Part shown: in pieces, positions 22,891 through 33,889 of the stretch
Numbering within the stretch: position 1 is the first letter of the stretch
Layout of the letters: every line of letters begins with the position of its first letter
Assembly: GCA_018806985.1 (NCBI GenBank)
Contig: JADANN010000468.1
Coordinates: 3,952,072-4,016,071, forward strand
Direction of reading: 5' to 3'
Length of the DNA stretch: 64,000 nt
DNA from: Angiostrongylus vasorum
Lineage: Eukaryota; Nematoda; Chromadorea; Rhabditida; Metastrongylidae
Translations under genes and position numbers: made by a program
The notes under the pieces: generated by a model
What the model saw: the letters and a program-made list of their open reading frames with translations, nothing else
Databases searched by the model: none
Told to the model about the DNA's origin: nothing

Positions 22891-23602
22891 AACAAAATAA
22901 AAAAATAAAAAAAGACCGTACAATGATTTAGTCTGCCATCGTAGTAGGGAATGAGGTGTTTGTAGGTGTAGAATTAAACGAAAAAACTAGGATCATCGTC
23001 CAGTAGGATTATCCAGGTTAAACACTTCAATATTACCAACCGGAAAATCCAGATGAAAGTAACCCAATATAAGGAATTGTTACCGTTCATGAGGAAGACT
23101 GATTGCAAGTTCGCAAGCCTGGTGTTAATGGGCTGGCGAGCACTTATGATGACAAATTGGAAATGCTATGCACAACTTCCTCGAAAGTCTTGGCGGAAAT
23201 CGTTCAAGCCAGCAACGTACTAGGCAAATAAAAAATTTGTCAGTCAGCTCGATTTTTTTCTGAGAACGGGCTGTTTAGGCATTTACGTATTTTTTATGAC
23301 CAGTTTCACCTTTCCGTAAACGAATGAATCTAAAAATGTGATTCATAGAGAAACAATCCACCTATTGCAAAAGAATTTCCTTGCTGAACCACAGTCACAT
23401 GACTCCTGAGTGCAAACCCGATAATAATGGAATTCGTCATTAGTGGCACATTAGATAGCATTCTTTCTATCAAACAGATTCATGGCTTTGCATTAAACAA
23501 AAAACAATGAATGGCTATACAGATGCGTTTTTTTAAGGAGTTTTCCCACAAGGTGCATTGTTATGGTAGACTATACAAAATTTATAGCACTGAATGAATA
23601 AG
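22891..23602. other. no gene seen
   Basis: No frame, exon or repeat I can support. A-rich at the left where the SINE3 tail ends. Confidence 0.4.
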
Positions 23603-23900
23603 GCGCGTTGGATATGCTCTGCAATACACACTGGATTGACCGCTTTTTTAATCGCGCGCTCAGGCGTCACCAACCCTTGTATCCCTACAAAACACGAACC
23701 CTTGTATCTCTACGGAATAGCCAAATTGCTAATAGACTTGGCTCGTGTAATAACAATATCGACTGACACACTAGTGGACCACCGAAAATCACTACAAGCC
23801 AGATACGCGCTCAATTACCTCTATGATGCTCGATTAAGTCGAATGTATAGCGAATGTATTCCTTCTGGATTGATCAACGCCGAATGCTTCACATTTTACA
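23603..23900 (+). mobile_element. SINE1 copy, diverged
   Basis: CTGCAATACACACTGGATTG at the head, GACCACCGAAAATCACTACA and GCCAGATACGCGCTCAATTA match the SINE1 3' half. It ends GGATTGATCAACGCCGAATG. The central hairpin is degraded. Confidence 0.6.
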
Positions 23901-23949
23901 TACATCATTTACTTAATGTATATGCTAAACACAGAAAAGCTCAGTATTA

Positions 23950-24425
23950 GTATAGATTCTTTCAAATACAGAACTTCTGAAGCAGAGAAGATGATCAATG
24001 AGCTTAACGAAATGCGCAAAAAGATCGGGCTAAGCATAAACCAAAAAAAAGACCGACTTGTGAGGAATCCATGGTACAAAGCTGAATAGATCAAACAGGA
24101 TGGTACTCTGACTACAGAGACTACCTCGTACATGTACCTTGGGGCGCTCAATGAAAATCGAGCACAACATGAAGGAGGAATTAGACAAAAAAGAAAGAGA
24201 GCAGCATGGGCCATATTCAAGCTTCTCAAAGTAGCCACCGACCAACTAGCGAATCCAAAACTCTGAAAACTCACCTTTTCAACTCAGCAGTCCTCCCAGC
24301 GCTCTTTTATACAGCAGAGAGGTGGGGTGATGCTTCAACCACTTAAAGAATGCTGAACACTACCTACAGAGCTGTTAAACGATGTCTTCTGAAATATAAC
24401 CGGCACACACAACATATTTAATCTG
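23950..24425 (+). pseudogene. RTE-b LINE 3' fragment (copy F)
   Basis: Translation fragments SEAEKMINELNE-like, KKIGLSINQKK, YMYLGALNE-like, KRAAWAIFKLLKVATDQL and ALFYTAERWGDASTT correspond to the RTE-b region just downstream of the FADD motif (compare 2955-3420). It is frameshifted repeatedly and 5'-truncated, and the 3' end is missing. Confidence 0.75.
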
Positions 24426-24527
24426 CGAAGCCTATCTCATCTTCGAGACAAACGAGTGCAGAATGGATTCCGCACATCCCGTGAATACGGATGCTATCCA
24501 GGTAAGTACGTATAAAACTTATCGGTT

Positions 24528-24645
24528 GCCTGGAAATTATGTATTCAAACTCGCATGCATGGAAGGCTTGGTTAGCCTGGGACGTGAGATCAAATGAAGA
24601 GCAGCCCTGTGTTGTAGAGCACCTATAACCACTGCCCGATCCACA
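24528..24645 (-). mobile_element. SINE1-like head fragment
   Basis: On the minus strand GGATCGGGCAGTGGTTATAG, ATCTCACGTCCCAGGCTAAC and CCAAGCCTTCCATGCATGCG match the first 110 bases of SINE1. Confidence 0.5.
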
Positions 24646-24702
24646 TAAGGACCATTGGAGTCTACATATCTTTACCAACGATATTCACCTTTATCTATAC
24701 CA

Positions 24703-25010
24703 TAACACTGGTTAGCGCAATGGTTAGTGATGTTATCGACCAGCAAACAAAGGTGAGTTCGACCTCTTCCCCAATGCCCTCCTCCAGTCCACGCAGGAAC
24801 ACCTTAGCCCCACTATATGCAAAATTTGAAGGAGGAACCACTCGACTACTATTCTACGATATTCATAAACAAGAACAAATCCTCAACCACCAACTGAAAC
24901 AACACGCGAAACGTTTCGAACATCATCGTGGACGATGAAGGCGAAGAAAACAAATCGAATGCAAGAACTGCTGGGATCGTCATAGTAGGTATGATTACGA
25001 GTCATGCAAA
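24703..25010 (+). mobile_element. SINE3 copy, variant
   Basis: Head TGGTTAGCGCAATGGTTAGT (A box TAGCGCAATGG) with GTGAGTTCGACCTC as B-box region, then the SINE3 body: CTACGATATTCATAAACAAG, CTCAACCACCAACTGAAACA and AACTGCTGGGATCGTCATAG. The central hairpin is lost. Confidence 0.6.
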
Positions 25011-25194
25011 ATAGAATGAAATAAAAGAAGTTCCACCATGTCAAAATTTTAGACCTTACAACACATGAATCTTTTCCGAGCGAGCAGTTACTGAGATGCT
25101 TGGAAAAGCAGTGCTGTTAGTTTTATGCGAGTTGTGAATGTTGTCAGGGTGATACAAAATTTGCTTATTCGGTTAAATCAGCTAAGAACTCTGA

Positions 25195-25470
25195 TTCGCA
25201 GCCGGTGATTGCCGTTGAAACCAATTGCTCTCTCTCGATTGATAAACCACTCTAGACGTAGAAATAGACGTTGCATTTCTTGGTGCACTTCGTCGATTTG
25301 CAGACATTACAGTTTTGTGGCACAATTTCGCCACGATCTCGTTCTGCTAGTTGATTTCGTCTTCTTAACCCTTCGTCATCAAATAGTCATCGTAACCTTC
25401 TTCTGAGGCAAATCTGGCGTCGTTAGAATATTTCGGCTGATTACGTTTGTCCACGAATTTTCGGAATATT
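25195..25470 (-). pseudogene. decayed cysteine-rich ORF, family uncertain
   Basis: Two overlapping frames look coding. One reads VDKRNQPKYSNDARFASEEG and YDDYLMTKG, then stops. One base shift away the next gives LRRRNQLAERDRGEIVPQNC and NVCKSTKCTKKCNVYFYV. The Cys pattern at the end recalls zinc-binding tails of some transposases (piggyBac type), but the match is too short to assign. Probably a frameshifted remnant. Confidence 0.3.
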
Positions 25471-25689
25471 GTTCAGATCAGTGCTACGACCACTTTCTCT
25501 CCCTTATAACTAATTTGGAACTCTTGCAAAAATCATTGAAATTACACTTTTTCCCACTTAATGCACAAAATCAAATAAATGTTAAGGTGATAGCTTCGCA
25601 ATGCGATTCTGAAGAGGCGAATGCGCCGAGACGGCAGCCGAAAAAAATTTTTATGTATCAGCCTCGTGTCAGCTCAATGGTTTTGCGAA

Positions 25690-25765
25690 TGGTTCAGCAT
25701 CGTTGTGTTGTAATGCACATCACACCCTGCCGTGAAAGGTATAGTAGGCAGAAAATGAAGGTTAA
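25690..25765 (+). mobile_element. SINE2 tail fragment
   Basis: CAGCATCGTTGTG, CACCCTGCCGTGAAAGGTAT and AGTAGGCAGAAAATGAAGG match the 3' end of SINE2. Confidence 0.55.
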
Positions 25766-26454
25766 CTTCGTGATTTTCCAGATGATCCCAATAGTTCCCG
25801 TATTCCAAATGAAAAATAAACAAATAATGAAAAATGTATGCAGATTTAGAAAATTAGGAGTAAAGTAGTAGTGAGAAAGACTCGACGGCGGGAGAGAAAC
25901 AAAAATGTGAAGTGCGAATGGAAAGCGTGAAGAACGGAAGAATGGCAAGGTGGAGGACAAATCATATATAGTGCAGACCTTTTTTCAGTAGTTTGGCAGC
26001 AAACGATGATGATTTGCTTAACAAATGACTAACATATAATAACGGAAAAAACCGATATGACTGAATTGTAGACTCCGAAGATCAACAAATACTAAGACCA
26101 GTAGACTTCATCCCTTCATCCAAAATGAATTCAAACTGCCCTTTGCTATGAGTAGATTAACCGCAGTCATCCAATAGGATTTTCCGAATAAGTGACATGA
26201 ATAGGAAGTGAAACAAGTGTTTTTTGTTTTCTCTTTACAAAATCAAACACAGTCGTCATTAGATTGATTCAAAAATAATGGCTGTTTGGCCGTTTATTCA
26301 TTTTTTTACAAACATATTTTCTAAAAAAATAAAAATATTAACCATATTCCCGCCGTATTCCGTTTTACGTTTTAGTTGCTTAACCACTCATTTTTTTCTC
26401 GATCGCACACCTTATAAAGATTCTATAACGATTTAAATGCTTCTCTCAGGCATA

Positions 26455-26695
26455 CCCGTATCGTTCTGCCTCATAAGATCAGACTTGCAGTTGCTGTACC
26501 GAGAGCAACTGAAAACGTCATCAAAGCATGGGGCAAAGAAAACGTTTTTCTGCGCATACAGCATAGATAGTGCAGAACATTTGGTACCGAAGATATGAGT
26601 TCCATCATGAAAATGATCATGGCAGCCCATCGGTAGCTAACTATGACCATTTGAAGGCTATGATTAAGGATGACGTATTCAAAGTCAGCGGTAAG
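26455..26695 (+). pseudogene. mariner-type transposase N-terminal fossil
   Basis: The frame carries ATENVIKAWGKENVF and then, after a break, NIWYRRYEFHHENDHGSPSV followed by ANYDHLKAMIKDD. This follows the mariner helix-turn-helix pattern W-F-x-R-F-x(4)-x(3)-D-x-x-(R)-S-G-R-P-S-x(3)-D-x-x-L-K-A-x-I. A SINE1 copy begins where the fossil ends. No catalytic domain or terminal repeats were seen. Confidence 0.5.
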
Positions 26696-26935
26696 AGGTA
26701 TTCTGCAATGCACACGTGGTTAGTCTGTTCCACATACCGGTGTCACCAAGTTTCCCATCCCATAGAGTCGGAAAAATTCGTAACGGATTGACTGGAAAGA
26801 ATATCGGCATTGATTCGATACATCGAAAAACTACGGCAAGTCATTATATAGGTGAAATATGCATTCGATCACCTGTAAAAGTAGTTGGTGAAGTCGAATG
26901 CATGACGTATCCCCTAGAGATTGATTAGGCATGAC
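26696..26935 (+). mobile_element. SINE1 copy, diverged
   Basis: TTCTGCAATGCACACGTGG at the head, GATTCGATACATCGAAAAAC in the middle, and GTCGAATGCATGACGTATCC, CCTAGAGATTGATTAGGC at the 3' end. Confidence 0.65.
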
Positions 26936-26938
26936 TCC

Positions 26939-27430
26939 TTAAAAGTAAGCGCCCTGTCGTTTGGATTCCTGTGAGAAGATAGATGCTTTTACTTCAAAAT
27001 CCGCGTTATGCTTGTGCGTTTTACGAGCGCCTAGCAGTGCTTTGCTTTTCAGTCCACGTTTACCTACTAAGTGTTCTTTTGAAGGAATGCAGAGTGATCT
27101 ACTCGTTGTGCCAACATATACATCCCCACACGCTTTACAAGACATCAGATCAACCGCACCCGAACTCATGTAATCACCATCTGTGCCGTCAGGGCATATT
27201 ATGCAATTTTGCGTTGTACTTTGTACACAGGCGGTTACGAACCACCGGCGTCTAAGAATGTCCGGTGGTATTTTAATCACTGTTACCGAATTCTCTAGAC
27301 CAATTCTTCTTAAGCAACGTTTTACAGCTGTACTTATTCCGTTGGAAATGGAGGATAAGATAAAAGGGATCTTGTTCTCGCGCAAATTGCCATTTAAGGG
27401 CACGGTTTTTCCTCTGCACTTATCCTGAGG
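26939..27430 (-). pseudogene. Penelope-like element, GIY-YIG endonuclease region
   Basis: A 154-codon frame. It shows TTQNCIICPDGTDGDYMSSG and AVDLMSCKACGDVYVGTTSR, then HLVGKRGLKSKALLGARKTH. The C-x2-C cluster, the variant GIY-YIG pair (VDLMSC...DVYVG) with Arg after TS, and a later EHLxGK-type Glu are typical of the C-terminal endonuclease of Penelope-like retroelements. The reverse-transcriptase part is not found upstream, so this is a fragment. A second copy lies at 57015-57420. Confidence 0.7.
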
Positions 27431-27530
27431 AGCTACAGTTTCGTAGTTTGGTTAGTTTCCAAGCAGTTTTTTTTTATCAAACTCTTGTTAGTTTACCAGT
27501 GTAGTTTTATGCTTTCAATATCTGATAACC

Positions 27531-27925
27531 TCCCAACGGTTTACCGCTTCATCGTTGCTGGGAGGTGTTCCTGAGTGCCGCACCGCAATGTACAGCGGAG
27601 GGATTCATCCCTCCAGCATGAACTCCCAAGCAGAGAAGGAGTCCGCCGTTTTCATCAGGAAGCACAGCTAAGAGTAAACCAATACCTGGATCCACCACCG
27701 TCCTAGTGTCAAACCAGTCGCATGGCAATAAATCTCCCTCTGATCCACAAGGACGGCAACTGCCTAGGGTAGCGATGACATAAGGCAGAAGAGTTTGGAT
27801 AGGCTGACCTCGGGGGCCCAGGGAACCACAGTGGCTAAAGCAGCAAAACTCCAGAGAATGAAAATTATGCCTAGGCTCGCACAACCAGTGAGCACGGGTC
27901 ATCCAAGTAATGTCTGATAAAGTAC
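27531..27925 (+). mobile_element. SINE4 copy, full length
   Basis: Starts CCTCCCAACGGTTTACCG, where CCTCCCA pairs with TGGGAGG after a short loop. It then contains AAGAGTAAACCAATACCTGG, AAATCTCCCTCTGATCCACA and AATTATGCC. It ends TCATCCAAGTAATG. The frames across it recur at every copy and are part of the repeat. Orientation is set by the short CAAGTA-type tail. Confidence 0.75.
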
Positions 27926-28474
27926 TGCTCACGTCATGTTTAAACATGTACCATCTCAACAGAGGGCCAACCAACTGTAATAAAAACTTGGAAAAGTTTT
28001 TAAAATGCGAAAACATTTGCGAAACAACGATGAACGCTGTCCTTCATTAGAATACTTTAGAACGCTCCATTAGCTTCTTTATGAAGACAGTTTTTTCTGT
28101 GAGTGGGTTGCAGCATGAGCATTATCGTACTGTAAATGAACAACAAACTTTTCACTCCATCACATACTGTAAAATCACCCAAGAACAGAAATTTATGAAA
28201 GAATCATCACAGATCAAAAAGGTGCTGCCTTCAGGGGTCAACATCTTTACCACGTTCTTCGATGATTTGAAATGCTTCCAATTTAAAAAACACAACCAAT
28301 TAAGATCTTCTATGCGCAGGACTTCCATCTACAGTGAGATGAGGGTCTTCTACGGAACAACTTTAACGCGAAAATAGGCATCATCACTCGCAATTTCGCG
28401 ACGATAGTTTCTGTGACCAGTACGGTTATCGCCAACCGTCTGAACTCTCGTACCCATTGAAATATTTCTACATA

Positions 28475-28798
28475 ACTCCAACGAAGCTGAGATATTTGCA
28501 AAACTCTGGACCGCAGGTGCCTATGGTGGGGAACGAACGCGCTATTGTCCCTTCCGGGGAGTAACGCGTTCACCACCACACCATGCGGGTCCTTCGTTTC
28601 GTCTGTCTCTCAGTTAGTTCTATCGATCTTTTTGCCATCAGCAATCATCTTCCCCGGAAAGGACAATAGCGCGTTCGTTCCCCACCATAGGCACCTGCGG
28701 TCCAGAGTTTTACAAATATCTCAGCTTCGTTGAAGTTATATTTCGCAATATACCCTGCCATTAAAAAAGAGTAGGCAGTAAATGAAAAGGTTAAAATT
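28475..28798 (+). mobile_element. foldback SINE2 unit with 11 bp target duplication
   Basis: The left arm (minus sequence, from GAAGCTGAGATATTTGCAAA to the head CACCACACCATGCGGG) and right arm (plus, from CCCCGGAAAGGACAATAGCG to the tail GTAGGCAGTAAATG) are near-perfect inverted copies over about 85 bases. ATTTCTACATA flanks the unit at 28464-28474 and 28799-28809. Confidence 0.85.
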
Positions 28799-28809
28799 AT
28801 TTCTACATA

Positions 28810-30204
28810 GGTTACCAATCAGCATAGCATGATCAAGTAGTGTTAGCGCCTACCATTCACTTCTTCCTAACCGTTCAGAAAGGGATTTCTGACGCAAACG
28901 ACAGTCAGTGGCTTTCACGATAAGAATTGCCGTCGCATGAACTGAAAACGGACTCCCACGATTTATGCTATTCTGTGTCATAGACTGGTACGATGGTCTC
29001 TTTCGGAAGTTCACCGATATTATCGAATAACAGCCCTCCAAACACGAAAAAGTCCTCTTCCGCACGACATCTTCACGACAGTGCTTGCCCATGCATTAAA
29101 AGAATGACTCGTCGAGAAATCTCAACTTCGCTGGTAACTTACATTCCACCCCATATATTCTCTGACTTGCTTCTCCTTTATTCTTATTTGTTCAGATCGT
29201 CAAAGAATGCTAGAATGCGACTGAGGCGCATCAAAGCACCACTGCCCTAAAATTCTGCATAAAACACAGAGAGCGGCTGCCCATACGGTGGGAACACTGA
29301 CACTGAATCAATGAATGGAGGGCTGAAGTCGTATTTAAATGAAGTGTTGGAATAAATGAAAAATAAAAAATTCTGGTAATAGAAAAATGATGTGTAAAAA
29401 ATATGAGGTTTTGAATAGTTTTTACTTGAATATTACAAAACTGTTCAGAATCCGAAAGGAACAAGATGCTTCGATTATGGAGAACTCAGGTGAAAATGAT
29501 CTGATGCTAATGGAAGGTTATACACTGCAAAGAATAAGAACCCTTAAACAAATATTCAGGATGCTCAGCCGATTTCGTTTAAATCGTTGACTGTTTTGAT
29601 TAATAACAAAAACGAACGACAGAGAATGTGAAGCTGTTTGCCACTAAGACAGTCTAAAAGAAATCGTCAAATCAGGGGCTAGGTAGAAGAAATTAAACCT
29701 CTGTGGACTTTTAGGTGTACGATTTGAATTTGTAGCGGGTTGACGAACATTGCAAATATTCGTCAGGGTGAAATTCCAGCAATTCCGGACATGCTAGCCA
29801 ACAGAAGGTGTGACTGATCCCGAATATTGATTAGGATTCTAAAAAAAATCTTTTCTCTGGAAGAATACAGTCGCATCCGAACTCCCACGCGCACAAATTT
29901 GCTGTTTCTGAGCTCCAAAGCCGTGGAATTAGAATAAAAAGTTCTTAATCAGTATGTTGTCTCAGTGATAAGCTAACAAAAAACCTCATACATATTCAGC
30001 GATGAAAGCGACTAGATGAAATGAAAACGAGCAAAAAGAAAACGATATGGCAAACTAACAGCTGTCACTCCAAGTGCGTGAATTTAGATCGTGGGAAGGT
30101 CATTTTTGGAACAATTAAAATGTAAGGGTTGGATGAATTCAGATATACAATTCTACATGATCTAATTTTTATTGCTTACTCTTTTTTATGATAGGGTGTT
30201 TTCA
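28810..30204. other. no gene seen
   Basis: Small open frames on both strands (for example 28850-29092 minus, 29387-29590 plus) have no motifs or good splice sites. No repeat recognised. Confidence 0.4.
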
Positions 30205-30380
30205 GAAAGGCAACCGCGACGATACTGAGATATCAGCAGAACACGGAATGTCAGTTTGGCTACGAACCTCCCATTATCCGTCCTGAGGTCTAACGTGTTA
30301 CCTACTACATCACCTAGGCCTTTGCTTATCCTTCCTCTTTGCCAATTCTCGGATAGTTAATTCTGTTCTTCTCTCAGCCG
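30205..30380 (-). mobile_element. SINE2 copy, left member of a head-to-head pair
   Basis: ACGATACTGAGATATCAGCA at the left, the B-box complement GGCTACGAACCTCC, then the head complement TGTTACCTACTACATCACC and TCTTCTCTCAGCC. Confidence 0.7.
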
Positions 30381-30510
30381 ATTGCTCATGGCACCGTTAG
30401 GATAAAAATGGCTGAGAAAAACGAAAAGCAAGAACCTCGGTTGGTGTAGTGGATAACACGTGGACCTTCAGAAAGGGTCATCTCAAATTCGAACCCTATC
30501 TGACGTCACG
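30381..30510 (+). mobile_element. SINE2 copy, right member of a head-to-head pair
   Basis: GGCACCGTTAGGATAAAAAT, GGCTGAGAAAAACGAAAAGC, A box TGGTGTAGTGG and the B-box region AAATTCGAACCC. The A box matches the eukaryotic Pol III consensus exactly. Truncated after the B box. Confidence 0.75.
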
Positions 30511-31679
30511 ATTTACTCATACTTCACCATCCTTGCTATTTTATTCCTCATAAGTTGGCTGATACCTTTTCAAACCTCTCGATCATCACGAAGGAGAAAG
30601 AATTTTTCGACTATTTGATGCAACGAGTCAAAAATATTTAAGCATTATGATATCGATTTTCGGTTTTGGCTGTAAACGGTCTAGCTAACTGTTTACCAAC
30701 CAATGTTCTTCTATATGAATAGGTTGAGATACTTCTGAACGTCTACAGGTTTCATTTCCAAAGAACTTGCATTTTGAATATCAAATCTCACAATGTAATC
30801 ACGTAGTTGTCGTTACTTTTCGGTACGTGGACTACTTCCATTTACAACTTCCTGTCCCTCTTATCACTTATCTCTTGTCTCATTGCCTTACTCTTTAAAG
30901 CACACCCAGCTACACCTAATGTTCTGTGACGGCCAATGGGGAAGGACGACGCAAAGTTCTTCGCTCGCGCAGTGATCATTGAAAAACTGGTCCGGAAGGG
31001 TTGTTTAATAAATTATTGGGTGTAGAGCGTCATTTTCCATAGACTACGCCTGTCCTAAGATCAGTGTCGAATAAGCTACTGGTTGAACAAAAAATCATAG
31101 CAAATAATCACTTCACGGTAAAATGAAGAAAGAATGAATATGCATTGATTTCGATGCATGCAGTGAGCTACGTGTTAAAAAATGCTGGCGCTTCTACAAC
31201 TTTTCCAGTATTTTCGCATTATACACCACCCTCATCTCATTTATTAGCAAGTGCGTTCAAAAAAACAAAATACAACATGTAGCAGTAGCATTAAATGAAC
31301 TGTCGAGTTAACAAAGAATGGACAAAAAACAGCAGTCAACGACAGAACAACTACTCATTTTAATGGATCAAAAGGATCAACGACAAGATCCATGGTGTTC
31401 ACGGCGCAAGCGCATTATAGAGAACATCGAGACAAACAGGAGATTAAACTAACCCTGTTCTACCACTGTGAACCATTCGACGTCAGGAATCAGTTTTATT
31501 AAGTAGAGTTCTCGAACACAATCAGCAAATTTAATCGACAAACCTCTGATTGATAACCAACATCAAGTCAAGTTTTTTACGACACATTCTTAGTTCTGTC
31601 TCAGGTTTCTTGTAAGTTCAAACAATATATGATTGTATAAAGGAAAGAAAAAAAATGTGTACTAAAGGATGAAGTGTTC
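30511..31679. other. no gene seen
   Basis: AT-rich stretch without supported exons or recognised repeats. Confidence 0.4.
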
Positions 31680-31925
31680 AGCGTTGATTAACCCTGAGGG
31701 AATCTCCATCCATTCAATTCTATTCCAAGCCCTGTAGAGGTGATCGAATGCATATTTGGTCTTTGCAACGCCTTCCGTGGGGCCTACGGATCTCTCAAGT
31801 CGGTGTTTATCGTGATATCTGGACCCGGACCGATGTGGGGATTGGTTTGCTTCAGGTGCGGCATCGAACCAGCAAGCAGGTATGTGTATTGCAAGGCGCC
31901 TCTAACCACTATGCTATACCTATTG
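31680..31925 (-). mobile_element. SINE1 copy, diverged
   Basis: GTTGATTAACCCTGAGGG and GAGGTGATCGAATGCATATT at the left (3' end of the element), GGCATCGAACCAGCAAGC and GGCGCCTCTAACCACTATGC at the head. Confidence 0.7.
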
Positions 31926-32147
31926 CTATAACCAAAAGGAAGAGCGCCTAAAAAAGTTTATTAGGTGATTAATTAAATCTCCTACATGTTCCCCTTTTAA
32001 GGAATAAAGTTTCTTTTGACTTTTATATCATCGCAGTTGTTAAGCACAAGCAGAAGAGCGAATGACATTGATGTGAAGAAATTTGTGACTACAAAATCGC
32101 AATTTTTGTTCAAAAAAAAACGATAAAAATACAACTCAGTCGAATAA

Positions 32148-32381
32148 CTACGATGGAAAGAAATTTACGCCGACCTTCATGACAAAGAAAAAAATGAATC
32201 GCAAACCACTCGTAGAAGATTACGGATTAACGAAGAAGACCTGGAGGTTTATGGAACGGATCAACGATCTGACCGTGACGGATATGATGAGATGGGAACG
32301 ATGAAAACAGAAGATAAGATCGCGGGCAACAGGACAACAATCCAAAGGATTATCGGAAACAAATACCGGGAAAAAAAGTAA
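32148..32381 (+). other. orphan open frame, 77 codons, charged
   Basis: Open frame without an early ATG. It reads KEIYADLHDKEKNESQTTRR, RLRINEEDLEVYGTDQRSDR, DGYDEMGTMKTEDKIAGNRT and ends KYREKK. Composition is hydrophilic and exon-like, but no clear acceptor precedes it and the minus strand is also open. Could be a decayed exon or chance. Confidence 0.25.
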
Positions 32382-32870
32382 AATTACACATGAGATCATT
32401 CCACTAAAAAAGTCGCGATGAAAATATAGATAAAGCTGAGATGATCTAGTGAAGTTAGAAAATGAATAAAAGAGCATAAAAGCTGTGTTTTCATGCCTTC
32501 CCCTTATTTACACACATTTTTTAAGACTTCTATGCACTTAAAGCTCAGGAAAACACTGAAGAAATACTAGGCAATTTGGCGGATCACAGTACAATTTCAA
32601 GTTAATTCAATCAAATAAACATTGAAAAACGGTGAAATGTCAAACATGGAAGGACAACGAACCAAATAGGTATATTTAGGGACAATAGGACTAAAGAGGA
32701 AGGCCGTAAACACTTTTTAACTGTCACATTCAATTCCTACAAACACTCTTTTCATTCAGAAATCGATTGGTGGTCAAAGATGAACTAAATAAAACTGGTA
32801 TTTCTTATGGAGTCCACCATTTCTCCCTCATTGAATGCCAGCTTTTCTTTCCTTCATGAATTACTGCGTG

Positions 32871-33212
32871 TCAGATCGTCTTGCCTATAATTTCGTCAAT
32901 GGCACTTTCAACCCTTCGCTTCTGCACCGTTCTTCCTGGTTGGCCTAATCGAATACGAGAAATGTATCGTCGCCTGAGGATTTTGGTTTTTGAGAATAAA
33001 AAAAATCTCTCCTCGATAACAAGAGGACGTAAGGGCCTAACATGGCGGGATTGCAAAAGAGACTTTGCATTATCGTTCCATGAGTATGAATGATATGTAG
33101 CCACCATGTATTCTACTATGGTCCGTATTGCAAATGCACTGCTGCCGGCATTTGGAAGTATTTTGCATTTCATGTTGAATCTATTGGTGTCTTCGATATC
33201 CGTACATTTCAT
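32871..33212 (-). other. unidentified open frame, 113 codons
   Basis: Contains SWNDNAKSLLQSRHVRPLRP and LGQPGRTVQKRRVESAIDEI. Basic, partly protein-like, no recognised family and no obvious splice sites. The plus strand is open over the same interval, which weakens the case for coding. Confidence 0.25.
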
Positions 33213-33614
33213 GCAGTAACCACTGGGATTAAAAAGAAATCAAAAGTCAATTTTCAGTTAAATTACCGGTCAACGAACTTCTTGGAAAACCTGTTTTCTG
33301 TAAATCACTAAGCTGAGGGAAAGGATTTCGTGGGCTTCGATTAGCTATGCAATAAATATAAATAGTGCGGTAAAAAAAGGAAACTCTGAAACCCCCTAAA
33401 GTGAAGATGGACACTACACTGTCCACTCGAGGCGGAATGGGTTAGAGCACATTGAGGCAATAACTTATAACTAGAGAAATACTTTAGAAAAAAAAGAGAA
33501 AGAAGATCAAGAAAGGACCAAGAACATCAAATTTAAGTAATTGAAACACACTGTTCTATGACGCTTCGCTTCCATTCGGAAGCTAGAAAGGTGCAAACCA
33601 ATGCTAGGCAGGCA

Positions 33615-33840
33615 TTATCACTGTCCTGGTATGAAACTAGTTGTGTGATGGCAAATCTCCCTCTGCTCCACAAGGGCGACGACTACCTGGTATAGTGACG
33701 ACCTTACGAAGGCTTCGGTTTCGCTGACCATGGAAATCCGGGGAACCGTAATAACCAACCAAGCAAATCTTCGAAGAATTGGAATTATGCTGGGGTCCAC
33801 ACAACCGGTGAAGACAGACCATCAAAGTAGGTGAGTGTTG
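33615..33840 (+). mobile_element. SINE4 copy, 5'-truncated
   Basis: Only the 3' part is present: GGCAAATCTCCCTCTGCTCC, AACCGTAATAACCAACCAAG, AATTATGCTGGGGTCCACAC and the end GACCATCAAAGTAGG. The CCTCCCAAC start is missing. A SINE2 tail fragment (CACCCTGCCATGAAAAAAAG) follows at 33850-33880. Confidence 0.7.
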
Positions 33841-33889
33841 TATTTTCGCATAACACCCTGCCATGAAAAAAAGAATAGGCCAACCTCAT

